A stretch of DNA of 39,525 nt from Verrucomicrobiota bacterium (lineage in GTDB: Bacteria > Verrucomicrobiota > Verrucomicrobiia > Limisphaerales > SIBE01): contig VHCZ01000027.1 in assembly GCA_016871535.1 (NCBI GenBank), positions 1 through 39,525 on the forward strand. The letters run 5' to 3'. Both the position numbers and the translations under genes were made by a program. Positions 32,225 to 39,525 of this stretch are shown here, piece by piece; position 1 is the first letter of the stretch; each line of letters begins with the position of its first letter. Under the pieces are notes generated by a model. It was not told where the DNA came from and did not search any database. It worked only from the letters and a program-made list of their open reading frames with translations.

Positions 32225-35200
32225 TTAGAACTGAGGCGGAGTCACCACGCGGTAGAACCGCGCTTTGCCTGGGGAAGGCGCGTCAATCACAGTCGCCCGC
32301 TGCGCACTGTCACTTCCGTTGATTTGTTTCAAGGTTTGCCAGGCGCCGGAATCCAGAGCTTCTCGATATTGAATCGAATAGCCGCGGTTCGCCTGCGCCA
32401 TGAAGGAGAGTTCAACGCCCTCGGCCGAGAGGCGGCCGGCGTCCAACCGCAAGGCGCTTTGACGGTCGCGGGGATTCGTTCCGGCAAGGAATTCTTCCTG
32501 GGTGGTCAGGCCGTCCCCATCGTCATCGAAGCTGCCGTCGCCCGGATTGTTGGCGGAATAGCCGAATTGCACCTCCCATTCATCGCCGACGCGGTCGTGA
32601 TCCGAATCGGCCATCACTTGCAGAGTCGCAGTCTGGCTGGCGACGCCGAGGGGGCCCGAAGCCAGGTTGGTGACGGTCACTCCGTAAATGCCGGAATCGG
32701 TAAGCTGGACATTTTTCAGAGCAAGGACTGAATTTGTTGCCCCGGGGATCGTGGCCGCGGCTTTCCGCCAGCGATAGGTGAACGGCGCCAGCCCGTTGAC
32801 TTCGACGCGGAGTTCGACCGTGTCGCCGACGAGCGCGATGCGGGATTGCGGCTGTGTTGTGAACGTGGGTCGCACCAGAACATTCAATGGCGCCGGCAGG
32901 CTGGTCGCGGATCCAATCGCATCGGTCACGCGCACGGCGTAAGGTCCGGATTCGGTTCCCTGGACATTCTGCAAAGTCAATGACGAGGAAGTGGCTCCCG
33001 CGATGGGCGCGCCGTTGAAGAGCCACTGATAGGACAACTTCCCCGAACCCTCGGCCGCAACCGCGAACGTGACGGCTGATCCAGGCCTGACATTCTGCCC
33101 CTCCGGATGGCGCACAATCGTGGGCGGCGGCAGCACCTTCAAGGTGGCCGCAGCGCTCTCGACGGAGCCATGACTGTTCACGACCACGACCGAGTACTGG
33201 CCGGCGTCGCTGACGTTGGCGGGGTTCAAAACCAGCAGCGCATTCGTGGCTCCCGAAATGTTCGCGCCGTCTCGACGCCATTGGAACTTCAACGCGGAAC
33301 TTGATCCGGCGTTCACCTTCACATTCAGATTGACTCGCGCGCCTCCAACGACGGTTTGGTTTTCGGGTTGAGCGGCAATTGACGGAATGCCGCCGGGTTC
33401 AGGGCTTCGTCCGGGTGAGGGCAGGGCGGCAAGCCAGTTGGCTCCATCCTTTCCAAATAGCAAATCTCCCTTGTGTTCGAGCGAAGCTCCGCCGCCGTCG
33501 GCTGCCGCGGGCCACGGCGCAGTATCGCGATAATGCACACGATCTACGACGACGAATGAAACCTCGCTGCTGTCCCGATCCTCGTCGGCCGGCTTCAACA
33601 AAGTGATTTCCCCCGCCGAATTGTCCATCTTGCCACGAAAGGGTCCGAGGACCGGGATCGAGGCGCTCAATCCCCACTTCTTCCGCCAGCCCGCCAATCG
33701 ATTCGTTTCCTGAAGTGGGTCAAAGCTGACGAGGATCGCGGTGTGGTTGGCTTCCAGGACAAAGTCGTTCGGAAAATCATAATCCACCGTGCCGCGCAAA
33801 CGCCAGGCACGTCCGGGCACAGAGGCGGCAAAAGAGACAGGGGCGTTGCGGATGTTCGCGATTTCGATGAACTCATCTTCGTCGTTGTCCCAAAAGGCGC
33901 CGTTCTCGAACAGGTCGGGCGGATGATACAGGATCTCGCGCAGGACCGCCGGGCCAATTCGCGGCCCGCTATTCGGAGCGCCAAGCGTGGGAGCAGCCTG
34001 CGCGACGAAGTGTTCCGATCCGTCGCCGGCCACATGGCGTCCCCAACTCACGCCGGTTTCGGAAGCGCCGAACTCAAACCCATGCGCGTAGCCGAGCAAC
34101 GCGCCCGAGACGTCCGCAGCGAACAGCCAGATCGCGTCGCCGCGGCTGCTCAGTTGGAAGGCATTCGTTCCCTGAGAAGCCGCGCCAAACGCGGACCCGC
34201 TCACTACCCACCACGCGCCCGGAGCGAGGACGGTTTTGTTCGGGATCCGATATTTCCTCGGTTGCCGCGGATCATCAGTGAGGAACCAGCCGGCGATATC
34301 GACCGACGTGGCGCTCGGGTTGAGCAATTCGACAGCGTCTTGCTGATTCGATGCGGGGTTCGCCAGAATCTCGTTGACGACGACGCGAGGCCAATCAGCC
34401 GCGGGCGAGTTCTCTCGACCGGGAGAGCCCAGCGCAATGCTGCTCGGACCCCAGGCATCCCGAGTGTCCGCGCTTGCGCCGGGCGCAAGCCGAACCAGCG
34501 TGAACCCCAGGCCCGCGGTCGCAGGGTGCCAGGCGGAGTCGTAGGCGAATTCCAGGAGCGGATTCCCGGCCGCGTCTTCGAGCCGGAGCGTTTGACCACG
34601 ATCCGCGAGGCTGCCGCGGTAAGTCCCGGCGATGTTGGAGAGAACTCCGTAGCGCAAGGCAAAAGCGTCCGAATTCTTCACGAGCAGGAGTTGCGCGCCC
34701 GGCGCGAGTTTGTGGATCGCGGAGTTGGTAAAGGTGAAAGTGATTCCCCGAGTGAAACGGCTGCCGAACAGATCAACGGTTCGGGAGTTGACATTCTGAA
34801 TTTCGACAAATTCAAAATCCTGCGCGGTCACTCCGGGCCTCGCTTTGAGTTCCGTCGTGGTGGGAGCCGTCGGCAGATAATTCAGTTCGCTGACGACCAG
34901 ATCGCCTTTCGTCGCCGGCGCCTCCAGGAAATACCGCGCGGTGACAGGTCCGGACCAAGGTCTGCCCAGCGGCGGATGACCGCCTGCGGCGCCCGTGAGA
35001 AAGGGGCGATTGGCATCGCGAGCCCGCGCCAGGAGCCGTGTCTCGCCGGTGATCGTAATGGGGCCGGTGTAAACCCAGGCGTTCGGAGCGACGCTGCCGT
35101 GCAACGCTCTGGGGTCGCTGCCATCCAGCGTATAAAGAATCGTCGCCCCTGCGGGAGCAGTAATTTCCACTTGAGATCCCGAAACCACTTGTCCGCTGCG

Positions 35201-37855
35201 TTGCAGAATGTCTGGCCGCGCCACGAAATTCGTTTCCATAAATCGGATGCGCCGCGCGAGCCAGTCTTTGAAGTAGGCGATGTCGCCTTCCTGAGTGCCG
35301 CCGCGCTTGGGTTGCTTCCACCGGACCTGATCGCGCACGGCAGATTCCTTGACCTGGTCGTTGAGGCGGTCGATGAGCGCCATCAAACCGGGAATGCTGT
35401 AGGGGCCGGCATTCAATTCCTGGAAGCGATCGATGTACGCTTGCCAGAAGTTCGGGTCCAGAAACAGGCGTCCCCACCACGGATAATAGAAAAAGCCTTT
35501 GCCGCCTTCCCACTGCAACGGCGCTTCGTGACGGACCTCCGCCCAACCGAACGCCTTATCGAAGTCCCAGATGGGGCCGAAGGTGATCGGGCCGTTGCGC
35601 GGTTTGTAAAAATACGTGCTCAGCCCCAGGCCGTCCCCGTTGACCGAGATCACCTGCATCAGATGGAAATCAATCCAGGATCCGGCGTCGATATAGGGGG
35701 CGTAACCCGTGACTGGATTCGTCCAGTGCGCGGAATCGAGGACGGCGGTGAACTCGTTCAAGTAATTCGCCAAATACCTGCGCTGGGCTTCGCGTGGCGG
35801 CGAGGTCATGACTTCGTGAGTGGGTTCGGTATAGACAAAGCTTTGGCCCCCGGCGGTGAAGCCCTGCGGACCGTCGATGTTGCGGTCGATGCTCAGCAAG
35901 TAACCGCCCGTGATGGCGGGAGGCGCGACGTCCTGGTCCGTCAGCTTGTCGATCGCGACGCGATTAGGGTGGATGCTGATTCGCTCGAGAATATTGTAAA
36001 CGCCGAAATAATTCGTGGGCGCGATGGTTGCCTGCGGAGTGCCGCTGGGTCGTTCGTTCAGATATAACTCGGCAAAGCGGAAGCGCGCGGCGTAACGCCC
36101 CGCGGCCTGGCTCATGGAACTCGCCAGCGGATCGGCAATCAGCGTGGTGTCGGTGAAATAAGGCGCATGAAAAGTCCACTCTGCGCCCGCCGGCATTCCC
36201 AGGAGCGGAATCTCGCGCTCTCGATCATCCTCGTCCCAGCAATCGAGCGCCCAATTGTATTTGGGATTCCCCGCGCTGCTGGAGCCGCGGATTTTCAGGC
36301 CGGCGCGGAAGATCAGATCCGGCTTGTTCGTGAAAGAAGCCCGGCCGCGCCTGGGCTCGTGGACGAAAAGGATGCAACCTTTCTTGAAATTCTCATTGAA
36401 GCGTCCGGCGCCATAACTGTGCACCAGAATCAGCGGCAGGTCTGACGAAACGTTCCGCATCTCCGGCGCCAGCCGCGCGTAAGCCTCGGTGCGCACGCGG
36501 CCCGGCAGGAAGCCAGGTTGGAACAGCCGGGCGCGGATTTGCGTGCTGTTCGTGATTTGAAGCGGCCCCTGGTAGAGCAATGCAGTGGGTCCGGGAATCG
36601 TGCCATCCAGTGTGTAGCGCACTTCGCCCGATGGCGAAGGTTCCGCCGGCGTGATCTTGAGTTCGAAGCTGTCGATGAAGATGCGGCTCGCGACCGAAAA
36701 ATTCAGGCCGCCCGAAGTCCCCTTCGCGCCGGAGACATTGGCCACACCGGGCGTCGGCGCCGCGAACGAACGCACCGCATTCGTCGCATAGCGCAAGCGG
36801 CGCGAATGAATCTCCGGCGCGATCAGGAGGTCGCCGTCCGCCGGATCGCGGTTGAAGGCATGGATCGCGAGCACATTCGTTCCGGCGCGAAGGCTCTGAT
36901 TCAACGCCAGCGAAGGAAAATCCTCCGGCGTCAGGACCGCGTCGTTGGTGCGGTTGAGCGAGGAAATCGTGCTGAAGGAAGGTGATGCATTTTGAGCGAG
37001 GCCGCGGCGCGCCACTTCCGTCCCGTTCAAATAAGCCACGAACCCGTCGTCGTAGCGCAGCGTCAGGGCGAGGTTGGGCAAGGCTTGAGGATTTGCGACC
37101 GCGAACGCAACGCGAATGAACAACCCGGCGCGTTGCGGCGACGCCCGGTGCAGCAGGTCCTTGACATCGGTCGCGATCAAAGATGAAAGCGCTGAAGGCG
37201 AATTGGTGTCAAAACCAAGACCGGTCTTGCCCGAACTCCACGCGCTGTCATCGAAAGCCGGCAGGGTCCAGAGATTGGACAAGGAATTGTTCGTCGGGAC
37301 GAAATAGCGCGCGGACGCACCCCGCGAAAGAACCGCGCTGGAAGTTTCCACTTCAGCTTCCACGCCCTGCGATTGATCCACGAGCTGCGGCCCGAAATCA
37401 TATTGGTGTACGACCGTGATGTGATCCGGTTTGATCAAGGCCAGCGATTCGCCATCGCTGCTGAGCTTGAAGTTCGTGTGGAGCGGTCGGCCGGGAATCC
37501 GCCGGTCTTGTGCTGATGCCCAAACCAACAGGTGCTGGCCCGCGAGGAGGTTGGTGGCGGGAAACACCCAGCGGGATTTGTTCTCCAGCGAATCCGTCAA
37601 AGCGTAGCCCTCCAGGTTGATCGCTTGGGAAGTGCCGTTGTAGATCTCCACGTAATCGGACGACTCGCCAAAGTCATCGCGGATGGCGCTGGAGTTTGCG
37701 GCCAGGAATTCGGAAATCACCAGTCCTTCCTGGGCGTGAACGAGGCAACAGGAACAGGCAAAGAACACGCAGTGAAAGACAATCCATGGCCGCAGCAAGA
37801 ATCTCCGGGGGGCGTTCACAGGCGTCAGGCTGTCGCGAGACCTTTCGATTTTCAA
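32225..37855 (-). CDS. Giant secreted LTD / CotH / Ig-like modular protein
   Basis: 1876 aa; signal peptide at ~22-41 (WIVFHCVFFACSCCLVHAQ). In order: lamin-tail domain (LVISEFLAANSS ... SDYVEIYNGT, ~46-165); a jelly-roll-like part (~190-360, LRYDDGFVAYLNGTEVARRG); chitobiase/Fn3-like hinge (YTLDGTIPGPTALLYQGPL, ~410); CotH kinase-like domain (~470-860, LKIRGSSSAGNPKYNW, GVYNILERI, ITFGPIWDFDKAFGW); second hinge (LYTLDGSDPRALHG, ~910); three more LTDs (~1005-1480); three Ig-like repeats (FQWRRDGANISGATN, YQWLFNGAPIAGATS, YRWRKAAATIPGATN, ~1500-1750); a Ca-type DSDHDRVGDEWE/DDDGDGLTTQEEF segment; C-terminal domain. Typical of Verrucomicrobiota and Planctomycetota exported proteins; role unknown, perhaps adhesion or secreted protein phosphorylation. 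Confidence 0.92.
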   Translation of the reverse strand: MKIERSRDSLTPVNAPRRFLLRPWIVFHCVFFACSCCLVHAQEGLVISEFLAANSSAIRDDFGESSDYVEIYNGTSQAINLEGYALTDSLENKSRWVFPATNLLAGQHLLVWASAQDRRIPGRPLHTNFKLSSDGESLALIKPDHITVVHQYDFGPQLVDQSQGVEAEVETSSAVLSRGASARYFVPTNNSLSNLWTLPAFDDSAWSSGKTGLGFDTNSPSALSSLIATDVKDLLHRASPQRAGLFIRVAFAVANPQALPNLALTLRYDDGFVAYLNGTEVARRGLAQNASPSFSTISSLNRTNDAVLTPEDFPSLALNQSLRAGTNVLAIHAFNRDPADGDLLIAPEIHSRRLRYATNAVRSFAAPTPGVANVSGAKGTSGGLNFSVASRIFIDSFELKITPAEPSPSGEVRYTLDGTIPGPTALLYQGPLQITNSTQIRARLFQPGFLPGRVRTEAYARLAPEMRNVSSDLPLILVHSYGAGRFNENFKKGCILFVHEPRRGRASFTNKPDLIFRAGLKIRGSSSAGNPKYNWALDCWDEDDREREIPLLGMPAGAEWTFHAPYFTDTTLIADPLASSMSQAAGRYAARFRFAELYLNERPSGTPQATIAPTNYFGVYNILERISIHPNRVAIDKLTDQDVAPPAITGGYLLSIDRNIDGPQGFTAGGQSFVYTEPTHEVMTSPPREAQRRYLANYLNEFTAVLDSAHWTNPVTGYAPYIDAGSWIDFHLMQVISVNGDGLGLSTYFYKPRNGPITFGPIWDFDKAFGWAEVRHEAPLQWEGGKGFFYYPWWGRLFLDPNFWQAYIDRFQELNAGPYSIPGLMALIDRLNDQVKESAVRDQVRWKQPKRGGTQEGDIAYFKDWLARRIRFMETNFVARPDILQRSGQVVSGSQVEITAPAGATILYTLDGSDPRALHGSVAPNAWVYTGPITITGETRLLARARDANRPFLTGAAGGHPPLGRPWSGPVTARYFLEAPATKGDLVVSELNYLPTAPTTTELKARPGVTAQDFEFVEIQNVNSRTVDLFGSRFTRGITFTFTNSAIHKLAPGAQLLLVKNSDAFALRYGVLSNIAGTYRGSLADRGQTLRLEDAAGNPLLEFAYDSAWHPATAGLGFTLVRLAPGASADTRDAWGPSSIALGSPGRENSPAADWPRVVVNEILANPASNQQDAVELLNPSATSVDIAGWFLTDDPRQPRKYRIPNKTVLAPGAWWVVSGSAFGAASQGTNAFQLSSRGDAIWLFAADVSGALLGYAHGFEFGASETGVSWGRHVAGDGSEHFVAQAAPTLGAPNSGPRIGPAVLREILYHPPDLFENGAFWDNDEDEFIEIANIRNAPVSFAASVPGRAWRLRGTVDYDFPNDFVLEANHTAILVSFDPLQETNRLAGWRKKWGLSASIPVLGPFRGKMDNSAGEITLLKPADEDRDSSEVSFVVVDRVHYRDTAPWPAAADGGGASLEHKGDLLFGKDGANWLAALPSPGRSPEPGGIPSIAAQPENQTVVGGARVNLNVKVNAGSSSALKFQWRRDGANISGATNALLVLNPANVSDAGQYSVVVVNSHGSVESAAATLKVLPPPTIVRHPEGQNVRPGSAVTFAVAAEGSGKLSYQWLFNGAPIAGATSSSLTLQNVQGTESGPYAVRVTDAIGSATSLPAPLNVLVRPTFTTQPQSRIALVGDTVELRVEVNGLAPFTYRWRKAAATIPGATNSVLALKNVQLTDSGIYGVTVTNLASGPLGVASQTATLQVMADSDHDRVGDEWEVQFGYSANNPGDGSFDDDGDGLTTQEEFLAGTNPRDRQSALRLDAGRLSAEGVELSFMAQANRGYSIQYREALDSGAWQTLKQINGSDSAQRATVIDAPSPGKARFYRVVTPPQF

Positions 37856-38008
37856 TCGCGAAATGGGCGAAATCCTGTTAGGGGCGCCTTGAGACCGTCG
37901 CCGGCAGGGCGGAGCTGCCGCTCCGCCACAGCTTTCGTGAGATCAGTTCCAGCGAAGACTCTGCGTGCGCCGGGCCAGCAGAAGGCGAGATCGGCAGATC
38001 GGCGTAGG
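37856..38008 (+). other. Upstream region of the giant protein gene
   Basis: Should hold the promoter for the minus-strand 1876-aa gene. A hairpin ggcggagctgccgctccgcc lies at about 37910-37929. No gene is visible. Confidence 0.4.
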
Positions 38009-38194
38009 TGTTTAGCGTGGTAGGGACGGATTCCACTCCGTCCCTGACTAATCCTTGAGGCGTCTGTTGAAGGGAGAGACGGACAAAGGAAAAACCAGGA
38101 AACCTCCGTTGGCACATCGTCTCTTTCTGGGCGGCGGTCTGCCTCAAGGCTTGATTGGGGACGGAGTGGAATCCGTCCCTACCAACGCTAAACA
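38009..38194 (+). repeat. Composite palindromic repeat H3 (~186 bp)
   Basis: The ends form a ~40-bp near-perfect inverted repeat starting TGTTTAGCGTGGTAGGGAC. Each end contains the H-family hairpin GGACGGA-ttccac-TCCGTCC (left 38023-38043; right inverted). The middle (38052-38150) is unrelated to that of H1/H2. It lies between leuD and the giant protein gene. Confidence 0.8.
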
Positions 38195-38232
38195 CGTACA
38201 GACCGGCCGGTCTGCCCGACCGATGGGGCGGC

Positions 38233-38790
38233 TCAGGCTTTCTGTGCCTGAATCATCCCGCTCTGGCGCGCGTAGTTGAAGAGGCCTCCAGCGTCCACCA
38301 CAGGCCGGACATCGCCTAACGGCTTGAATCGATACGCCATGCCTGTCTTCTCCACCGTCACGGTAGCGGCATCCAGATCGACTTTCACCACATCTCCGGT
38401 CTTGAGGATTTCGCACAGGCGATCCAGGCATTCGCAGGGATACAGTTCGCCGGTGGCGACGCAGTTGCGGAAGAAAATCCGGGCAAAACTCTCCGCCAGC
38501 ACGACTTTGGCATTCGCCGAGCCGAGCGCGATCGGGGCGTGTTCTCGCGAACTGCCGCAGCCAAAATTCCGCCCGCCCACGACAATGGGATAACGGCTGT
38601 CCACCTGGCCTTCGTCAACGAAGCGAATCGGATAAAGCGCATCCGGCAGCCCGCACATCGCATAGCTGCCCAGCTTCTCGTATTCGTCCGAAATGGTGGG
38701 CACGAGCGTCAAATACTGCGCCGGGATAATCTGATCCGTGTCGATATTATCCCCGACGACATAAACAGGTCCTGTAAACACTGATTGCAT
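38233..38790 (-). CDS. leuD: LeuD, 3-isopropylmalate dehydratase small subunit
   Basis: 185 aa, ATG at 38790. The small (swivelling) subunit of isopropylmalate isomerase in leucine synthesis, working with the Fe-S subunit LeuC. Seen: VGDNIDTDQIIPAQYLTL (the substrate-specifying loop), GGRNFGCGSSREHAP (substrate-binding Gly-Ser-Arg), ESFARIFFRNCVATGELYP and the closing VVDAGGLFNYAR. The short form with D-N-I-D-T-D resembles the archaeal-type/homoaconitase-like small subunits, so a related (methyl)malate dehydratase or homoaconitase role is an alternative. No leuC is adjacent: upstream are only repeats. Confidence 0.92.
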   Translation of the reverse strand: MQSVFTGPVYVVGDNIDTDQIIPAQYLTLVPTISDEYEKLGSYAMCGLPDALYPIRFVDEGQVDSRYPIVVGGRNFGCGSSREHAPIALGSANAKVVLAESFARIFFRNCVATGELYPCECLDRLCEILKTGDVVKVDLDAATVTVEKTGMAYRFKPLGDVRPVVDAGGLFNYARQSGMIQAQKA

Positions 38791-38881
38791 GGGCGGAGAC
38801 TCTGCGTCTGGCGCGGGAAGTTTTCAAGCGCGCATCTTGGCCACGCCCAATGCAGGGTGCATCCACAAGTTGGCGGTGAAG
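38791..38881 (+). other. leuD upstream gap
   Basis: 91 bp between the leuD start and repeat I2. Should contain the leuD promoter; no boxes are convincingly visible and no other feature is seen. Confidence 0.35.
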
Positions 38882-39051
38882 CGTAGGGCAGATTTTCAAT
38901 CTGCTGTATCGCCGATTTCCAATCGGCAGGGCGCTGGCAAGTCCCAGCGTGCTCGGACTGGGAGACGCCCCGCAGAATACAATTCTGCGATACGGCAGAG
39001 TGCAACTCTGCGCTACGAGCTTTGTCGTCCATCCCGCGGACCAAGCAGTAT
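38882..39051 (+). repeat. Four-hairpin repeat I2 (170 bp)
   Basis: Second full copy of family I, differing from I1 (29217-29387) at only a few bases, including gtagggca for gtagcgca at the left and one fewer G before agacgcc. Same four hairpins and same tail ending gcagtat. The next 83 bp (39052-39134) show nothing recognisable. Confidence 0.85.
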
Positions 39052-39134
39052 CTCAGTCCGCAATGGCGGGTTTATTCCGGTCTGCCTGAAGTGAAATGGA
39101 TCGACACGACGCCCGTCGAACCTCTGAGTCTTTG

Positions 39135-39282
39135 ATGGGGAGCACACGCGCCCTCGCGTGTTCCGGCCGGCGCCCCGCCGGTCGGAAGCGTCGATGAAGC
39201 CCTCTGGTGATCTTTTTTTCCGACTGAAGAAGTAGTCGGCGAGGGCGCCGACTACAGCACGCGGGGCGCGTGCGCTCCCCAT
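39135..39282 (+). repeat. Palindromic repeat G2 (148 bp)
   Basis: Copy of G1 (23681-23836) with the same ATGGGGAGCACACGCGCCCT ends and two internal hairpins whose stems have changed in concert (GTAGTCGGCG/CGCCGACTAC here, GTGGTCGGCG/CGCCGACCAC in G1). The spacer between hairpins differs. Confidence 0.8.
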
Positions 39283-39305
39283 CCGATTTGAATCGCTCGG
39301 TCTAA

Positions 39306-39399
39306 GGGTCTGTGCAAAAATAACTTCCGGTTTTGCTGGAGGCGATTTCGCTTTCTGGCGAGGCACGACGAAGGAGCATAGCCAGGGCTCTGCGACTGA
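39306..39399 (+). mobile_element. Left part of element B3, interrupted by A3
   Basis: Matches B1 from its GGGTCTGTGCAAAAATAA end through lobe 1 arm and core 1 up to cgactga, where A3 begins. Preceded by TAA (39303-39305), as for B1. The rest, if present, would lie beyond A3, outside the window. Confidence 0.8.
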
Positions 39400-39525
39400 G
39401 AGCGTGTCCGAAAATTGCGCGGGGTCCTGCGGCGAGGGATTTTGGCTGTGGCCAAGGCGGCGAGGTCTGAGCATCCCCAACGCGGGCTGTAAGGACCGAG
39501 CCAACGCAGGCCACGGACAAAAGAC
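39400..39525 (-). mobile_element. Element A3, partial at window edge, nested in B3
   Basis: 126 bp identical or nearly so to the left end of A2 (GAGCGTGTCCGAAAATTGC ... ggacaaaagac), running off the window. It starts right after TGA of the B3 core (39397-39399), which would be its TNA-type target duplication. Confidence 0.85.

Noticed and set aside
33743-36067. 774-residue plus-strand open frame inside the giant LTD/CotH gene
   Set aside because: Arg/Ala/Gly-rich antisense of a gene with clear domains; no independent start context or motifs.

Overview
The window looks like a chromosome segment of a Verrucomicrobiota bacterium, probably of the Pedosphaera/Limisphaera-like group. This is inferred from gene content and base composition, not from an rRNA gene; none is present. 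GC content is high, genes are packed with 4-nt ATGA overlaps, and the gaps are loaded with palindromic repeats. Characteristic genes are a MurC-MurB fusion inside the division/cell-wall (dcw) cluster, a LysM protein between murD and ftsW, a giant secreted LTD/CotH/Ig protein, a sulfatase, and an ECF sigma/anti-sigma pair.

Region 1 (1-12283, all + strand) is the distal half of the dcw cluster: mraY (3' end) - murD - LysM protein - ftsW - murG - murC/murB fusion - ddl - ftsQ - ftsA - ftsZ. It makes UDP-MurNAc precursors and lipid I/II, and builds the Z-ring with its FtsA tether and the FtsQ/FtsW septal machinery. The FtsZ has unusual residues in its nucleotide-binding and T7 loops. murC carries two in-frame insertions of repetitive DNA. 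Region 2 (12419-15903) holds a CPA2-type cation/proton antiporter with a C-terminal RCK_C-like domain (+) and an acidic hypothetical protein (-).

Region 3 (15904-17875) is a repeat graveyard: a 273-bp MITE-like element (A1), a palindromic repeat (D1) split by a second MITE-like element (B1), and the frameshifted remnant of a PKD/Calx-beta protein. Region 4 (17876-25555, +) looks like a sugar/amino-sugar uptake and breakdown cluster: RbsB-like binding protein, MITE A2, RbsA-like double ATPase (no permease in the window), an aldehyde dehydrogenase, a beta-propeller glycosidase-like protein, a divergent NagB-like deaminase/isomerase and a PIG-L/LmbE deacetylase. A VOC-family protein follows.

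Region 5 (26173-32177) contains gene fragments, an exported sulfatase (-), more repeats, a truncated DUF2007-like gene, and a minus-strand operon for an ECF sigma factor (split by an in-frame TGA), its zinc-finger-type anti-sigma factor and an exported hypothetical protein. Region 6 (32225-39525) holds the 1876-residue LTD/CotH/Ig protein (-), leuD (-), and a terminal block of repeats in which element A3 sits inside element B3.

The most unusual content is the repeat landscape. Two MITE-like families (A, 273 bp; B, 270 bp) have different terminal inverted repeats, the same TNA-type 3-bp target duplication, and homologous two-lobed internal cores carried on family-specific palindromic arms. A separate REPIN-like element has become part of the coding sequence of the essential murC gene.
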